Counted from the first letter of the stretch, positions 32,683 through 41,065 are shown. The stretch is DNA of 64,000 nt from Streptomyces sp. V4I2 (GCF_030817655.1 NZ_JAUSZM010000003.1:7564001-7628000), one strand, 5' to 3'. Translations and numbers: made by a program. The notes: generated by a model from the sequence alone, not told the origin.

Positions 32683-33339
32683 ATGCGTGTGCTGGTGGTC
32701 GAGGACCATGAAGAGCTCGCCGAGACCGTCGCCGCCGGGCTGCGCCGGGAGGGGATGGCGGTCGACCTGGCCTTCGACGGGCCGACCGCCCTGGAACGCG
32801 GGGAGGTCAACGGCTATGACGTCGTCGTCCTCGACCGCGACCTGCCCGGGCTGCACGGCGACCAGGTGTGCCGGACGCTGGCCGCGGGCGGCAGCCGGGC
32901 CCGGGTGCTGATGCTGACGGCGTCCGGGACGGTGGCCGACCGGGTGGCGGGGCTGAGCCTCGGGGCCGACGACTATCTGCCCAAGCCGTTCGCCTTCACG
33001 GAACTCGTCGCACGCATACGGGCGTTGGCGCGCCGGGCGCAGCCCGCGTTGCCGCCGGTCCTGGTCCGCGGGGAACTGCGGCTCGACCCGGCGCGGCGCC
33101 AGGCGACCCGGGCCGGGCTGCGACTGCCGCTCAGCCCCAAGGAGTTCGCGGTGCTGGAACTCCTGCTCGGCGCGCAGGGAGCGGTCGTGTCCACCGAGGA
33201 ACTCCTGGAGCGGGCATGGGACGAGGCCGCCGACCCCTTCAGTCAGACGGTGAAGGTGACCGTGAGCAGACTGCGCCGCAAGCTGGGGGAGCCGTCGTTG
33301 ATCGAGACGGTGGACCGGGCCGGCTACCGCGTCCGGTGA
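32683..33339 (+). CDS. OmpR-family response regulator
   Basis: A 218-residue response regulator. The receiver domain has the acidic pocket ED at 7-8, the phospho-acceptor Asp 51 in VVVLDRDLPG, and the conserved Lys in YLPKPF. The C-terminal winged helix spans about 122-218, with LSPKEFAVLELLLGAQGAVV and TVKVTVSRLRRKLGEP. CACACT 6 bases before the ATG could be a leaderless -10. The stop overlaps the kinase GTG by 4 bases. Confidence 0.93.
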   Translation: MRVLVVEDHEELAETVAAGLRREGMAVDLAFDGPTALERGEVNGYDVVVLDRDLPGLHGDQVCRTLAAGGSRARVLMLTASGTVADRVAGLSLGADDYLPKPFAFTELVARIRALARRAQPALPPVLVRGELRLDPARRQATRAGLRLPLSPKEFAVLELLLGAQGAVVSTEELLERAWDEAADPFSQTVKVTVSRLRRKLGEPSLIETVDRAGYRVR

Positions 33340-34520
33340 GGGTGCTGGTCTGGCGTCCGCACACCGTCCGCTGGCGGCTCACGCTGCTCTACAGCTCGCT
33401 GTTCGCGGTCGCGGGGGCTGTGTTGCTGGCCTTCACCTACGTCCTTGTGGCCAACTCCGAGCCGTCCCTCACCGCGGGCACGCCTCGCGTGACCGGTCAC
33501 GCCGAGGGGCTCCCCGCTCCGGACGCGCCGACCGTCGCCTCGTACGTCGAGAGGCGGCTGTCGGTGCTGCGCGCCGAGCAACTGCACGACCTGCTGGTCG
33601 AGTCGGTCGTCGCGCTCGCGGTGATGACGGTCGTCTCGGTGGCGCTGGGGTGGCTGATGGCGGGGCGGGTCCTGGAGCCGCTGCGCACGATGACGGCGCG
33701 GGCCCGCCGGATCTCCGCCGACAACCTGCACGAGCGGCTGGCGGTGCCCGGACCCGACGACGAGCTGAAGGCGATGGCGGACACCATCGACGACGTACTC
33801 GCCCGGCTGGAGGGCGCGTTCGAGGCGCAGCAGCGGTTCGTCGCGAACGCCTCGCACGAACTGCGCACCCCGCTCACCCTCCAGCAGGCGATCGTGGACG
33901 TGGCCCTCGCCGACCCCGACGCGTCCATGGACACCCTGCGCGCCGCGCTGCTTCGGTCGCGGGCGGCGGGGGAGGAGCAGGAACGGCTGATCGACGCGCT
34001 GCTGACCCTGGCGCGCAGCCAACGCGGGCTGGAGCGGCGGGAGTTCGTCGACCTCACGGCGATCGTGCGGGAGCGGCTGCCGACCGGAGGCCCGCGGGTG
34101 GAGGCCCGGCTGGATCCGGCGCCCGTGTTCGGTGATCCGCAGCTGATCGAGCGGCTGGTGGTCAACCTGACCGACAACGCCGTACGGCACAACCTCCCCG
34201 CGGTGGCGGGTGAGGAGCGGTGGGTGCGGGTGTGGACCGGCCTCGACCCGGCCGGCCGGGCCGGTCTGCGGATCGAGAACAGCGGGCCGGTGATTTCGCC
34301 GGAGCAGGCGCCGGGGCTGTTCCAGCCGTTCCGCCGGCTGGGTCCGGAGCGGGTCCGCAAGCGGGACGGCGTCGGCCTGGGCCTGTCGATCGTCGCCGCG
34401 GTCGTCGCCGCGCACGGGGGACGGGTGCTGGCCCGGACGCGTCCGCAGGGCGGACTGACCGTGGAGGTCAGCCTGCCGGGGCATCCGGTCGCCGGGGGCG
34501 GGGGACGCCGTACGGGCTGA
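33336..34520 (+). CDS. Sensor histidine kinase
   Basis: A 394-residue membrane kinase partner of the preceding regulator. Membrane segments lie at about residues 16-38 and 87-110, enclosing a short sensor loop of about 45 residues. A HAMP linker follows. The H-box is FVANASHELRTPLTL with His 174. The ATPase domain shows the N box LVVNLTDNAVRHN and G boxes around RDGVGLGLSIVAAVVAAHGG. The small extracytoplasmic loop suggests sensing at or in the membrane. The stop lies just before a tandem repeat. Confidence 0.92.
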   Translation: MRVLVWRPHTVRWRLTLLYSSLFAVAGAVLLAFTYVLVANSEPSLTAGTPRVTGHAEGLPAPDAPTVASYVERRLSVLRAEQLHDLLVESVVALAVMTVVSVALGWLMAGRVLEPLRTMTARARRISADNLHERLAVPGPDDELKAMADTIDDVLARLEGAFEAQQRFVANASHELRTPLTLQQAIVDVALADPDASMDTLRAALLRSRAAGEEQERLIDALLTLARSQRGLERREFVDLTAIVRERLPTGGPRVEARLDPAPVFGDPQLIERLVVNLTDNAVRHNLPAVAGEERWVRVWTGLDPAGRAGLRIENSGPVISPEQAPGLFQPFRRLGPERVRKRDGVGLGLSIVAAVVAAHGGRVLARTRPQGGLTVEVSLPGHPVAGGGGRRTG

Positions 34521-34523
34521 TGC

Positions 34524-34573
34524 CTGGGCTGGTGTCCTGGGTTGGTGTCGGGGTTGGTGTCAGGGCTGGTGTC
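34524..34573. repeat. Four tandem GGYTGGTGTC units
   Basis: Units of 12-13 bases start at 34524, 34537, 34550 and 34562, each ending GGCTGGTGTC or GGTTGGTGTC. The array starts four bases after the kinase stop. The rest of the gap to 34709 holds no clear promoter. Confidence 0.75.
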
Positions 34574-34709
34574 CGGCGGCGTGATCCGGCTCCAGGGCGA
34601 CTTTGCCATCTCTTTACAACCCGTTGCCGCGCTGCCTCGTCTCTCCCGTCGATCTGCAACCCAGCCCGCCGAGCCACCGGGCGGGCGCACCGACGAGAGA
34701 GAGCGATTC

Positions 34710-35096
34710 ATGCGCCGAACTGTCCTGAGCGCCATGACACTTGCCTGCACCGCCGTACTGGCGGGTGCCGTGCCGGCGTTCGCCGACGGGGGGACCCCGA
34801 CCCCGGCCCCCACCAGCGTCCCGTCCGCCGGCGCCGACGCGACCCCGGTCCCGGCCGGGACCACCGCACCGAGCGAAGCCCCGACCGACGTCTCGCCGAG
34901 TGCCGAACCGACCCTGGCGCCTTCGCCGGGCCAGGTGTCCGTGGTGCCGAGCGGAGCGCCCGACACCGGTGTCGGCGAGGAGTCGGCGCAGTCCGGATCC
35001 ACCGGCGGGCTGATCGGCGGGGGTGCCGCCGCGGCGTTCGCAGTCGGCGGCGCCGCGTTCTACGTCGTACGCCGTCGGCGGGCGACCGGGGCATGA
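34710..35096 (+). CDS. Putative sortase substrate, small surface protein
   Basis: A 128-residue exported protein. The signal peptide covers about residues 1-25 (cleavage near AFA-DGG). The mature part up to residue 80 is almost only Pro, Thr, Ser, Ala and Val, with no folded domain visible. APDTG at 83-87 resembles LPxTG with Ala in place of Leu. A Gly/Ala-rich membrane segment (about 98-120) and RRRR follow, completing a cell-wall sorting layout. Its stop overlaps the sortase ATG (ATGA). This ties the two as a substrate-enzyme pair, though the degenerate motif leaves that unproven. Confidence 0.75.
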   Translation: MRRTVLSAMTLACTAVLAGAVPAFADGGTPTPAPTSVPSAGADATPVPAGTTAPSEAPTDVSPSAEPTLAPSPGQVSVVPSGAPDTGVGEESAQSGSTGGLIGGGAAAAFAVGGAAFYVVRRRRATGA

Positions 35097-35719
35097 CCTC
35101 GCTCTCCAGGCGCGCCTTCGTCACCGCGGCGACCGCCTCACTGCTCGTGAGCTGCGGCGGCTCCCCGTCCGACCCGGATCCGACCGCACGCCCCACGAAC
35201 ACGCCGTCACCCGAGCGGTCCTCGGCGACGGTGGGGCAGGCCCTCGGGCGTTCGGTCCCGGTCGGGCTGCGGATCCCGGCCATCGGGGTCGACACCCCGG
35301 TGATGCAGCTGGGGCTGGCCGCGGACGGCAGCGTGCAGGTGCCCCCGATCACGGCGAACGACCGGGCGGGCTGGTACCGGCACTCGCCAACACCGGGCCA
35401 GACCGGTCCGTCGGTGATCCTCGGGCATGTCACGGTCGGCGACTACGGGGACGGGGTCTTCCGTCACCTCGACCGGCTGCGCCGCGGCGACCGGATCGCG
35501 GCGCGCCTGGAGAACGGCACGACGGCCGAGTTCGCCGTCACCGAGGTACGGACGGTCGCCAAGGCGGAATTCCCCGCGGCGGAGGTCTACGGGAACGTGA
35601 AGCGGCCGGAGTTGCGTCTTGTCACCTGCGGCGGGCCTCTCTCCGGTGACGGCTATCGCGACAACGTGATCGTCTTCGCCGCGTCGGCTTCGGCGTCGAG
35701 TTCCGCAGGAGAACGTTGA
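35093..35719 (+). CDS. Class F sortase, Tat lipoprotein
   Basis: A 208-residue transpeptidase. The N-terminus SRRAFVTAATASLLVSCGG has a twin-arginine motif and a lipobox with Cys 21, so the enzyme would be a lipid-anchored Tat substrate. Most sortases instead use a membrane helix. The catalytic His 112 is in VILGHVTVG, Cys 179 in LRLVTCGG and Arg 189 in GYRDNVIVF, all present. The class F assignment rests on these motifs and the small size. It is coupled to the substrate gene upstream and to the sigma factor gene downstream. Confidence 0.88.
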   Translation: MTSLSRRAFVTAATASLLVSCGGSPSDPDPTARPTNTPSPERSSATVGQALGRSVPVGLRIPAIGVDTPVMQLGLAADGSVQVPPITANDRAGWYRHSPTPGQTGPSVILGHVTVGDYGDGVFRHLDRLRRGDRIAARLENGTTAEFAVTEVRTVAKAEFPAAEVYGNVKRPELRLVTCGGPLSGDGYRDNVIVFAASASASSSAGER

Positions 35720-36207
35720 AACGGTCCCGCGAGAGGGCAGCGTCCGAGCTGTTCGCCGCCCTCTACCCACGCCTCGCCGGCTGGTGCCGCCGGCTGGTCG
35801 ACGACGACGAGACGGCCCACGAGATCGCCTCGGAGGCCTTCACCCGGCTCTGGGGCCGCTGGACATCGGTGTCGGAGCCCCGGGGCTTCCTCTACGTCAC
35901 CGCGGCCAATCTCGTCCGGGACCACTGGCGCAAACTGGAGCGCGAACGCAGGGCCGTACGCCGGGCCACCGCCGAAGCAGCCGTACTCCCGCCGGCCGAA
36001 CAGGCCGACCCGTCCGTACGCCTGCTGGTGCAGTCGCTGCCGGAGCGGCTGCGCGTCCCGATCCTGCTGCACTACTACGCCGACATGCCGATCCGGGAGG
36101 TGTCCGCGCTGACCGGGCGTAAGGAAGGAACCGTCAAGTCCGACCTCCACGCGGCCCGTGAACTGCTCCGCGCCCATCTGGGGAGAAGCCTTGATCACAC
36201 ACGCTGA
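35716..36207 (+). CDS. ECF RNA polymerase sigma factor
   Basis: A 163-residue extracytoplasmic-function sigma factor. Sigma2 spans about residues 10-75 (LFAALYPRLAGWCRRLV, EIASEAFTRLWGRW). Sigma4 spans about 105-155 (LPERLRVPILLHYYADMPIR, then ALTGRKEGTVKSDLHAARELL). TTG 35716 overlaps the sortase stop, with AGGAG four bases upstream. The downstream one-helix membrane protein overlaps it by 17 bases and is a candidate regulator. Confidence 0.88.
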   Translation: MKRSRERAASELFAALYPRLAGWCRRLVDDDETAHEIASEAFTRLWGRWTSVSEPRGFLYVTAANLVRDHWRKLERERRAVRRATAEAAVLPPAEQADPSVRLLVQSLPERLRVPILLHYYADMPIREVSALTGRKEGTVKSDLHAARELLRAHLGRSLDHTR

Positions 36208-36646
36208 CGAGGGTCCGGAGTTCGAGCCCGACGACCCGCTCGCCGTCATCCTGCGACCCGCCTCCGACTACCTCGGCCCACCCGCCGGCCGCTACGAGGC
36301 GATCCGCCGCCGGGCCGGCCGCCGCCGCCTGCTGCGCGCCGCGGCGGGGGTGGGCGTGACGTGCGCGGTCGCCGCCCTCGCCGCGCTGCCGTTCCGCCTG
36401 GCCACGCAGGAGGCACCCGCGACCCCGTCGGTCCCTCTGGCCCCGCCGGCCGCGAGCAGTCCTTCGGTCCCGCCCGCCCCGTCGGCGACCGCTGATCCCA
36501 GCGGCCTCCCTCCTACCGAGAGGGGCGCGACCCCCAGCCCCTCCATTCCGGCCGGCACGTCCGCCCCCTCCGTCGCGCCGACGCCGGCTCCCACCTCACA
36601 GCCCGGCGGGACCACCGCTCCGCCCGCGAGCAGCGCCGGACCGTAG
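36191..36646 (+). CDS. One-pass membrane protein paired with the ECF sigma factor
   Basis: A 151-residue protein. The short acidic N-terminal part (DEGPEFEPDDPLAVILRPAS) is followed by an Arg-rich stretch (YEAIRRRAGRRRLLRAA). One membrane helix lies at about residues 49-66, then an exported tail of Pro, Ser, Thr and Ala. It lacks the zinc motif of classical anti-sigma factors. Its place right after an ECF gene and its topology fit an anti-sigma-like or co-sensor role, which is inference. TTG 36191 is preceded by GGGAGA. Confidence 0.65.
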   Translation: MITHADEGPEFEPDDPLAVILRPASDYLGPPAGRYEAIRRRAGRRRLLRAAAGVGVTCAVAALAALPFRLATQEAPATPSVPLAPPAASSPSVPPAPSATADPSGLPPTERGATPSPSIPAGTSAPSVAPTPAPTSQPGGTTAPPASSAGP

Positions 36647-36664
36647 CATCGGTTCGCGTAAGTT

Positions 36665-36692
36665 TTGAACGTGTTCAATTAACGCGTACGCT
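36665..36692 (+). promoter_or_regulatory. Leaderless promoter overlapped by a palindrome
   Basis: TTGAAC (36665-36670) as -35, a 16-base spacer and TACGCT (36687-36692) as -10 end 6 bases before ATG 36699. TTGAAC and GTTCAA (36673-36678) form an inverted repeat across the -35, a TetR-type operator shape. Confidence 0.65.
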
Positions 36693-36698
36693 GCTGCC

Positions 36699-37229
36699 AT
36701 GAGCGACAGAGCCGCCCTGCTCAAGGGCATCCGCGCGTGGTTGGCCTTCTTCGTCGTCTGCCTGGTGCTCAGTGGGGCCACGGCCTTCCCCCTGGTCCAC
36801 GAACTGCGCTGGACCGAGGACCTGTTGCGGGCGCTGTCCGTGCCGGAGTACCTGCCCGGGCTCATGGACTGGATCGAGCGGGTCCGGCAGGGGCTCGACG
36901 TCGTGGACGCCGAGTACCCCTTCGTGCTGTACGGCACGGACTGGCTGGCCTTCGCGCACCTCGTCATCGCGGTCGCGTTCTACGGCCCCTACCGCGACCC
37001 GGTCCGCAACATCTGGGTCGTCGAGTTCGGGATGATCGCCTGCGCCGGGATCGTCCCGCTCGCGCTGATCTGCGGGCCGATCCGCGGGATCCCCTTCTGG
37101 TGGAGCGTGATCGACATGGCCTTCGGGGTCTTCGGGGTGATCCCGCTGTACGTCGTACGGAAGAGGATCAAGCGGCTGGAGGCGCTGACGGCAGCAGCGC
37201 CTCCAGCCCCTGCCGTCGTCAGCGGTTGA
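36699..37229 (+). CDS. Multi-pass membrane protein of unknown function
   Basis: A 176-residue protein with about four membrane segments: residues 12-32, 67-88, 103-124 and 130-150. It has conserved-looking loops such as RWTEDLLRALSVPEYLPGLM and FYGPYRDPVRNIWVVEFG. The C-terminus is cytoplasmic and basic (VRKRIKRLEALT). I do not recognise a functional family. Its mRNA is predicted to be leaderless and controlled by a palindrome over the -35. The end overlaps the convergent serine hydrolase gene by 11 bases. Confidence 0.8.
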   Translation: MSDRAALLKGIRAWLAFFVVCLVLSGATAFPLVHELRWTEDLLRALSVPEYLPGLMDWIERVRQGLDVVDAEYPFVLYGTDWLAFAHLVIAVAFYGPYRDPVRNIWVVEFGMIACAGIVPLALICGPIRGIPFWWSVIDMAFGVFGVIPLYVVRKRIKRLEALTAAAPPAPAVVSG

Positions 37230-38361
37230 ACGCGGGGAAGGCGAAGCGCCGGGCGATGGCCTCGCCGTCGCCCCGCGCGTCCGTCGAGTTGACGGAGTAG
37301 ACCACGGTCCGGGACAGGTCGCGGGTGGCCGCGACGACCGTGTGGTAGCCGGGGCGGGATCCCGTCTTGGCCCAGACCGTCCGGCCGTTCAGCTTGAACG
37401 GCGAGAACGGCGCGCCCATCGTGGCGTCCGGCACGTCCGGCACCGCGAACATCTCCTTCAGCTGCGGCTCGGGCACGACCCGCCCGCGGAACACGCCCAC
37501 CAGCAGCCGTTCCAGGTCCGCGTTCGTCGAGATCATGTCCCCGGCCGCCCACCGGTCGGACATGTTCCAGTCGGTCACGTCCACCAGCTTGCCGTCGATC
37601 CGGTCGTATCCGCGGTTGTGCGGTCCGTGGATGCGGGGGTCGGGGCCGGCGGGGAACGAGGTGTGCCGCATGCCGAGCGGGCGGAAGATCCGTACGGCCG
37701 CCTGGTGGGCGTACGAGTCGCCGGTGACCTTCTCGATCAGCATGCCGAGCACGGTGTAGTGGATGTTGCTGTAGAACTGCCGCTCGCCGGGTGCGTGGTC
37801 GGGGTTCGGGCCCTTGGCGACCGACGCGGCCACGACCCTCTCGGGCGTCAGCGTCTCGAAGCGGTGCGGGTACATCTCCTCGGTGGTGTTGCCGAGGGAC
37901 GCCCCGGGCTGCAGGCCGCTCGTGAAGTTCAGCAGCTGCCGGACGGTGATCGGTGCGAAGTCCTCGGTGAGCAGGCCGGGCAGGTACTGCTGGACCGTCC
38001 CGTCCAGGGAGATCCGGCCCTCGGCCGTGAGTTGCAGCGCGAGCGCCGCGGTCACGATCTTCGTCGTCGATCCGGCCCGGAACCGCGCCTTCTCCAGCGC
38101 GGGCGCCCCGGTTCTCAGGTCGCGCACCCCGGCCGTCCCGCGCCAGCTCCCCTTGCCGCCCACCCGCACGAGGGCCGCGGTGGCGTCCTGGTCCGGGAGG
38201 CCCGCGATCGCGGCCTCCAGGGCCTCGGTGTCGGGGCCGGCCGTGGTGGCGTGCGCCGCGGCCGGCCCGGACGCGGCGAACGCGGGGGCGGCCAGGGGGA
38301 CGGCCCCCAGGGCGAGGACGAGGGAGGCGGCGAGGACGGTCGTACGGCGGCGGGCGCGCAT
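37219..38361 (-). CDS. Secreted serine hydrolase (S12, D-Ala-D-Ala carboxypeptidase-like)
   Basis: A 380-residue exported enzyme of the penicillin-binding/class C beta-lactamase fold. The signal peptide is MRARRRTTVLAASLVLALGA to about AFA. The SxxK motif is AGSTTKIVTA, the YxN motif is FYSNIHYTVLG and the KTG motif is WAKTGSRPGYH, all present. Members include D,D-peptidases, esterases and lactamases; the sequence alone does not decide. ATG 38361 places the signal peptide at the N-terminus and has GGAG 8 bases upstream. A longer start adds an Arg/Tyr leader. Confidence 0.87.
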   Translation of the reverse strand: MRARRRTTVLAASLVLALGAVPLAAPAFAASGPAAAHATTAGPDTEALEAAIAGLPDQDATAALVRVGGKGSWRGTAGVRDLRTGAPALEKARFRAGSTTKIVTAALALQLTAEGRISLDGTVQQYLPGLLTEDFAPITVRQLLNFTSGLQPGASLGNTTEEMYPHRFETLTPERVVAASVAKGPNPDHAPGERQFYSNIHYTVLGMLIEKVTGDSYAHQAAVRIFRPLGMRHTSFPAGPDPRIHGPHNRGYDRIDGKLVDVTDWNMSDRWAAGDMISTNADLERLLVGVFRGRVVPEPQLKEMFAVPDVPDATMGAPFSPFKLNGRTVWAKTGSRPGYHTVVAATRDLSRTVVYSVNSTDARGDGEAIARRFAFPAFNR

Positions 38362-38606
38362 GCGTCTGCTCCAGAGGTCGACGTATGTGTTGCTGATCAT
38401 CTTCCGGGCGTACGGCGATCCCCGGATCGTCGGCGAGGAGGGCACCGGACCCTGGTGGAACCCCTAGTAACTGCCGTGCCCGGCAAGGGGGTTGTCAGGG
38501 GCGCCCCCTAAGGGCGCCGAAAAACTGTTATCCCCGCGGCCTTCACACCGTCTCCGCACTGTGATCCCGGACATAGCCACCAGCCCCGGACTGCCTGAGA
38601 GGCTGC
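38362..38606. other. Divergent region between serine hydrolase and ECF genes
   Basis: 245 bases hold both promoters. GGGGCGCCCCC with a following AAGGGCGCC (about 38502-38520) can fold into small hairpins. I see no consensus -35/-10 pair and no small gene. Confidence 0.4.
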
Positions 38607-40334
38607 GTGCAGAAGACCACTGACCTCAGCCGACACATGAGTCACCTGAGTCACCGCCACCGAAAGGGCCCCGTGGACACCCAGCACTGGCGCTCCACCA
38701 TCGCCGCCGCCCAGGCCGGCGACCGGCAGGCGCTGGACGAGCTCGTCGCGGGCTGGCTGCCGCTGGTGTACAACATCGTCGGCCGGGCCCTGAACGGTCA
38801 CGCCGACGTCGACGACGTCGTCCAGGAGACGATGCTGCGGGCCGTCGACAACCTCGGCTCGCTGCGCGACCCGGACAGCTTCCGGTCCTGGCTGGTGGCG
38901 ATCGCCATGCGGCAGATCCGGGACCGGGCCCGCCGCCGGACCACCGACCGGCTGGACGAGTCGGCACCGCAGGACGCCGCCGACTTCGCCGAACTGACCG
39001 TGCTGCGGCTCCAGTTGGAGGGGCAGCGGCGTGAGGTCGCGGAGGCGGTGCGCTGGCTCGACGACGAGGACCGCCAGCTGCTGTCCCTGTGGTGGCTGGA
39101 GGTGGCGGGCGAACTCACCCGGCGCGAGCTCGCCGCGGCCGTCGGCATCAGCCGGCAGCACGCCGCCGTGCGCGTCCAGCGGATGAAGGAGCGCCTGGAG
39201 ACCTCGCGCGGCATCGTGCGCGCCCTCGACGGCGCCTGCCCGGACCTGCGCGAGCTGACCGCCCGCTGGAACGGCCGCCCCGACTCGGTCTGGCGCAAGC
39301 GGCTGGCCCGGCACCTGCGGGGCTGCGGCTACTGCGGCGACGCCCGCGAGCCCGTCGTACCGGCGGAGCGCCTGCTCGTCGGGATCGCGCTCGTCCCGAT
39401 CCCCGTCGGCTTCACCCTCTCGCTGGCCTTCGGCGGCAAGACGGCGGCCGCGGCCACCTTCGCCGGCACTTCCGTCGGCTGGTCCGCCAAGGTGCTGGGC
39501 GCGCTCACCAAGCCGGCCGTCGCCATGACGGCGGGCGCGACCATCGTCGCGGGCGGCGCGTACGTCGTCACGCAGCCCCCGGATCCCGTCCCGCCACCGC
39601 GCGCGGCCGTCACCAGCTCCGCCCCGGCGGCCACCTCCGCCGCGCCGCCGCCCGCTTCGGCCGCCCCGTCCCCCTCGCCGTCGGTGACGAAGAAGACCGA
39701 CCTGTACGGCAGCGTCGTCGACGCCGTCGACCGGGCGCCGGACCCGAACGCGAAGCCCGCGGCGCTGCCGCACCGGCCCGAGCCCGGGATCACCAGCACC
39801 GGCGGCCGGCAGGCCGTGATGCAGCACCGCGGGGAAAGCGTGACACTCAGCGGGCAGGGCTATGTCCTGGTGCGCTGGCAGATCGCGCCGCACGACCGGC
39901 CCGGCGGGCTGACCATGCCGACCTGGACCGGTCTGAAGGGCAAGATCTTCCACGTCGCCTCCGGTGGCGGCCGCCGTATGGACGACGTCGTCGGGGACGG
40001 TTCCGACCGTGGCTACGTCACCGGCATGGGCGGCCCGGACATCGGCTACACGGTCCTGCCCGAGGGCACCCAGCAGATGTGGCAGAACGAGTACTTCTAC
40101 GTCGACGGCACCGTCACCCTCAACCAGAACGAGCGCGGCGCGTCCTACGGCCTGACCGTCTTCCCGACCACCTGGGACAAGGTGACCGCGGACATCACGG
40201 CCGGCCCTCCCGAGGGCGCGATCCGCTACGGCCTGGTCCGCGACACCGGCGAGGACGACGCCCCCGTACCGCAGTACGTCACCCGCGCGACACCGGCCGA
40301 CCCCGCGACCGTCCCTCAGGAATCACGCGTGTAG
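38607..40334 (+). CDS. ECF sigma factor fused to a ZAS-like motif, membrane helices and an exported domain
   Basis: A 575-residue single chain. Sigma2 lies at about residues 33-110 (AGDRQALDELVAGWLPLVYN, VDDVVQETMLRAV). Sigma4 lies at about 140-195 (LDDEDRQLLSLWWLEVAGEL, AAVGISRQHAAVRVQRMK). A zinc anti-sigma-like Hx3Cx2C follows: His 236, Cys 240, Cys 243 in RHLRGCGYCGD. Hydrophobic segments at 255-275 and 303-322 precede a Pro/Ala/Ser linker and an outer domain of about 200 residues (VMQHRGESVTLSGQGYVLVR, YFYVDGTVTLNQNERG). GTG 38607 has GAGAGG upstream; GTG 38673 is an alternative. Sensor and effector appear to be one molecule. Confidence 0.85.
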   Translation: MQKTTDLSRHMSHLSHRHRKGPVDTQHWRSTIAAAQAGDRQALDELVAGWLPLVYNIVGRALNGHADVDDVVQETMLRAVDNLGSLRDPDSFRSWLVAIAMRQIRDRARRRTTDRLDESAPQDAADFAELTVLRLQLEGQRREVAEAVRWLDDEDRQLLSLWWLEVAGELTRRELAAAVGISRQHAAVRVQRMKERLETSRGIVRALDGACPDLRELTARWNGRPDSVWRKRLARHLRGCGYCGDAREPVVPAERLLVGIALVPIPVGFTLSLAFGGKTAAAATFAGTSVGWSAKVLGALTKPAVAMTAGATIVAGGAYVVTQPPDPVPPPRAAVTSSAPAATSAAPPPASAAPSPSPSVTKKTDLYGSVVDAVDRAPDPNAKPAALPHRPEPGITSTGGRQAVMQHRGESVTLSGQGYVLVRWQIAPHDRPGGLTMPTWTGLKGKIFHVASGGGRRMDDVVGDGSDRGYVTGMGGPDIGYTVLPEGTQQMWQNEYFYVDGTVTLNQNERGASYGLTVFPTTWDKVTADITAGPPEGAIRYGLVRDTGEDDAPVPQYVTRATPADPATVPQESRV

Positions 40335-40347
40335 CGCTCCCGCGACG

Positions 40348-41034
40348 TCAGACGCCGTCCCGCAGGGCGCACAGGATGTCGACGCGGTTGGTGGTGATCG
40401 AGTCGACGCCGATGTCGATGAGGCGGCGCATCGAGCGGCGGGTGTCGGGGGTCCAGACGGAGAGCAGGTAGCCGTCGGTGTGGACGCGCTCGGCGAGGGC
40501 GCGGTCGACCAGCGCGAACCGGTAGTTGAGCCAGCGCGGCCGGACCGCGGCCAGCAGCGCGGGCCGCGGCGGCGCCAGGGTCGTCCAGGTCAGCGCGATC
40601 TCGGCGGCCGGATCGGCGGCACGCACGGCGAGCATGGCCGTGGCGTCCGCGCAGTAGTACACGCGCTCCTCGGCCCCGCACTCGCGCACGACGTCCACCA
40701 CCCGGCGCGCCACCCGCACGTCGGAGGTGCCCGGCAGATCGAGCATCACCCGGCTGTCGCCGGTCGCGGCGAGCGCCCGGGCCAGCGTCGGCACCTCGTC
40801 GCCGGTGAGCCCGCACACCTCGTCCGACGACAGCGACAGCAGCGGACGGTCGTGCTCCCACAGCCGCTTCAGCGTCTCGTCGTGCAGCAGCACGGGCACG
40901 CCGTCCCGGGTGAGCCGTACGTCGATCTCCACCGCGTCCGCGCCCAGTCGGAGCGCGGAACGCAGCGAGTCGATGGTGTTCTCACGGACGCGGTAGGGGT
41001 CGCCGCGGTGCGCCACGGCGGTCAGCTTCTGCAT
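40348..41034 (-). CDS. Glycerophosphodiester phosphodiesterase family protein
   Basis: A 228-residue GDPD, which hydrolyses glycerophosphodiesters to glycerol 3-phosphate and an alcohol. The active-site blocks are AHRGDPYRVRENTIDSLRSAL near residue 8, AVEIDVRLTRDGVPVLLHDETL near 34, and a C-terminal GVDSITTNRVDIL. There is no signal peptide, so it acts in the cytoplasm. It converges with the fused sigma gene (13-base gap) and is followed upstream by adenosine deaminase on the same strand. Confidence 0.9.
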   Translation of the reverse strand: MQKLTAVAHRGDPYRVRENTIDSLRSALRLGADAVEIDVRLTRDGVPVLLHDETLKRLWEHDRPLLSLSSDEVCGLTGDEVPTLARALAATGDSRVMLDLPGTSDVRVARRVVDVVRECGAEERVYYCADATAMLAVRAADPAAEIALTWTTLAPPRPALLAAVRPRWLNYRFALVDRALAERVHTDGYLLSVWTPDTRRSMRRLIDIGVDSITTNRVDILCALRDGV

Positions 41035-41065
41035 GCGCCCATTGTGGTGGTTGCCATGGTCGTCG

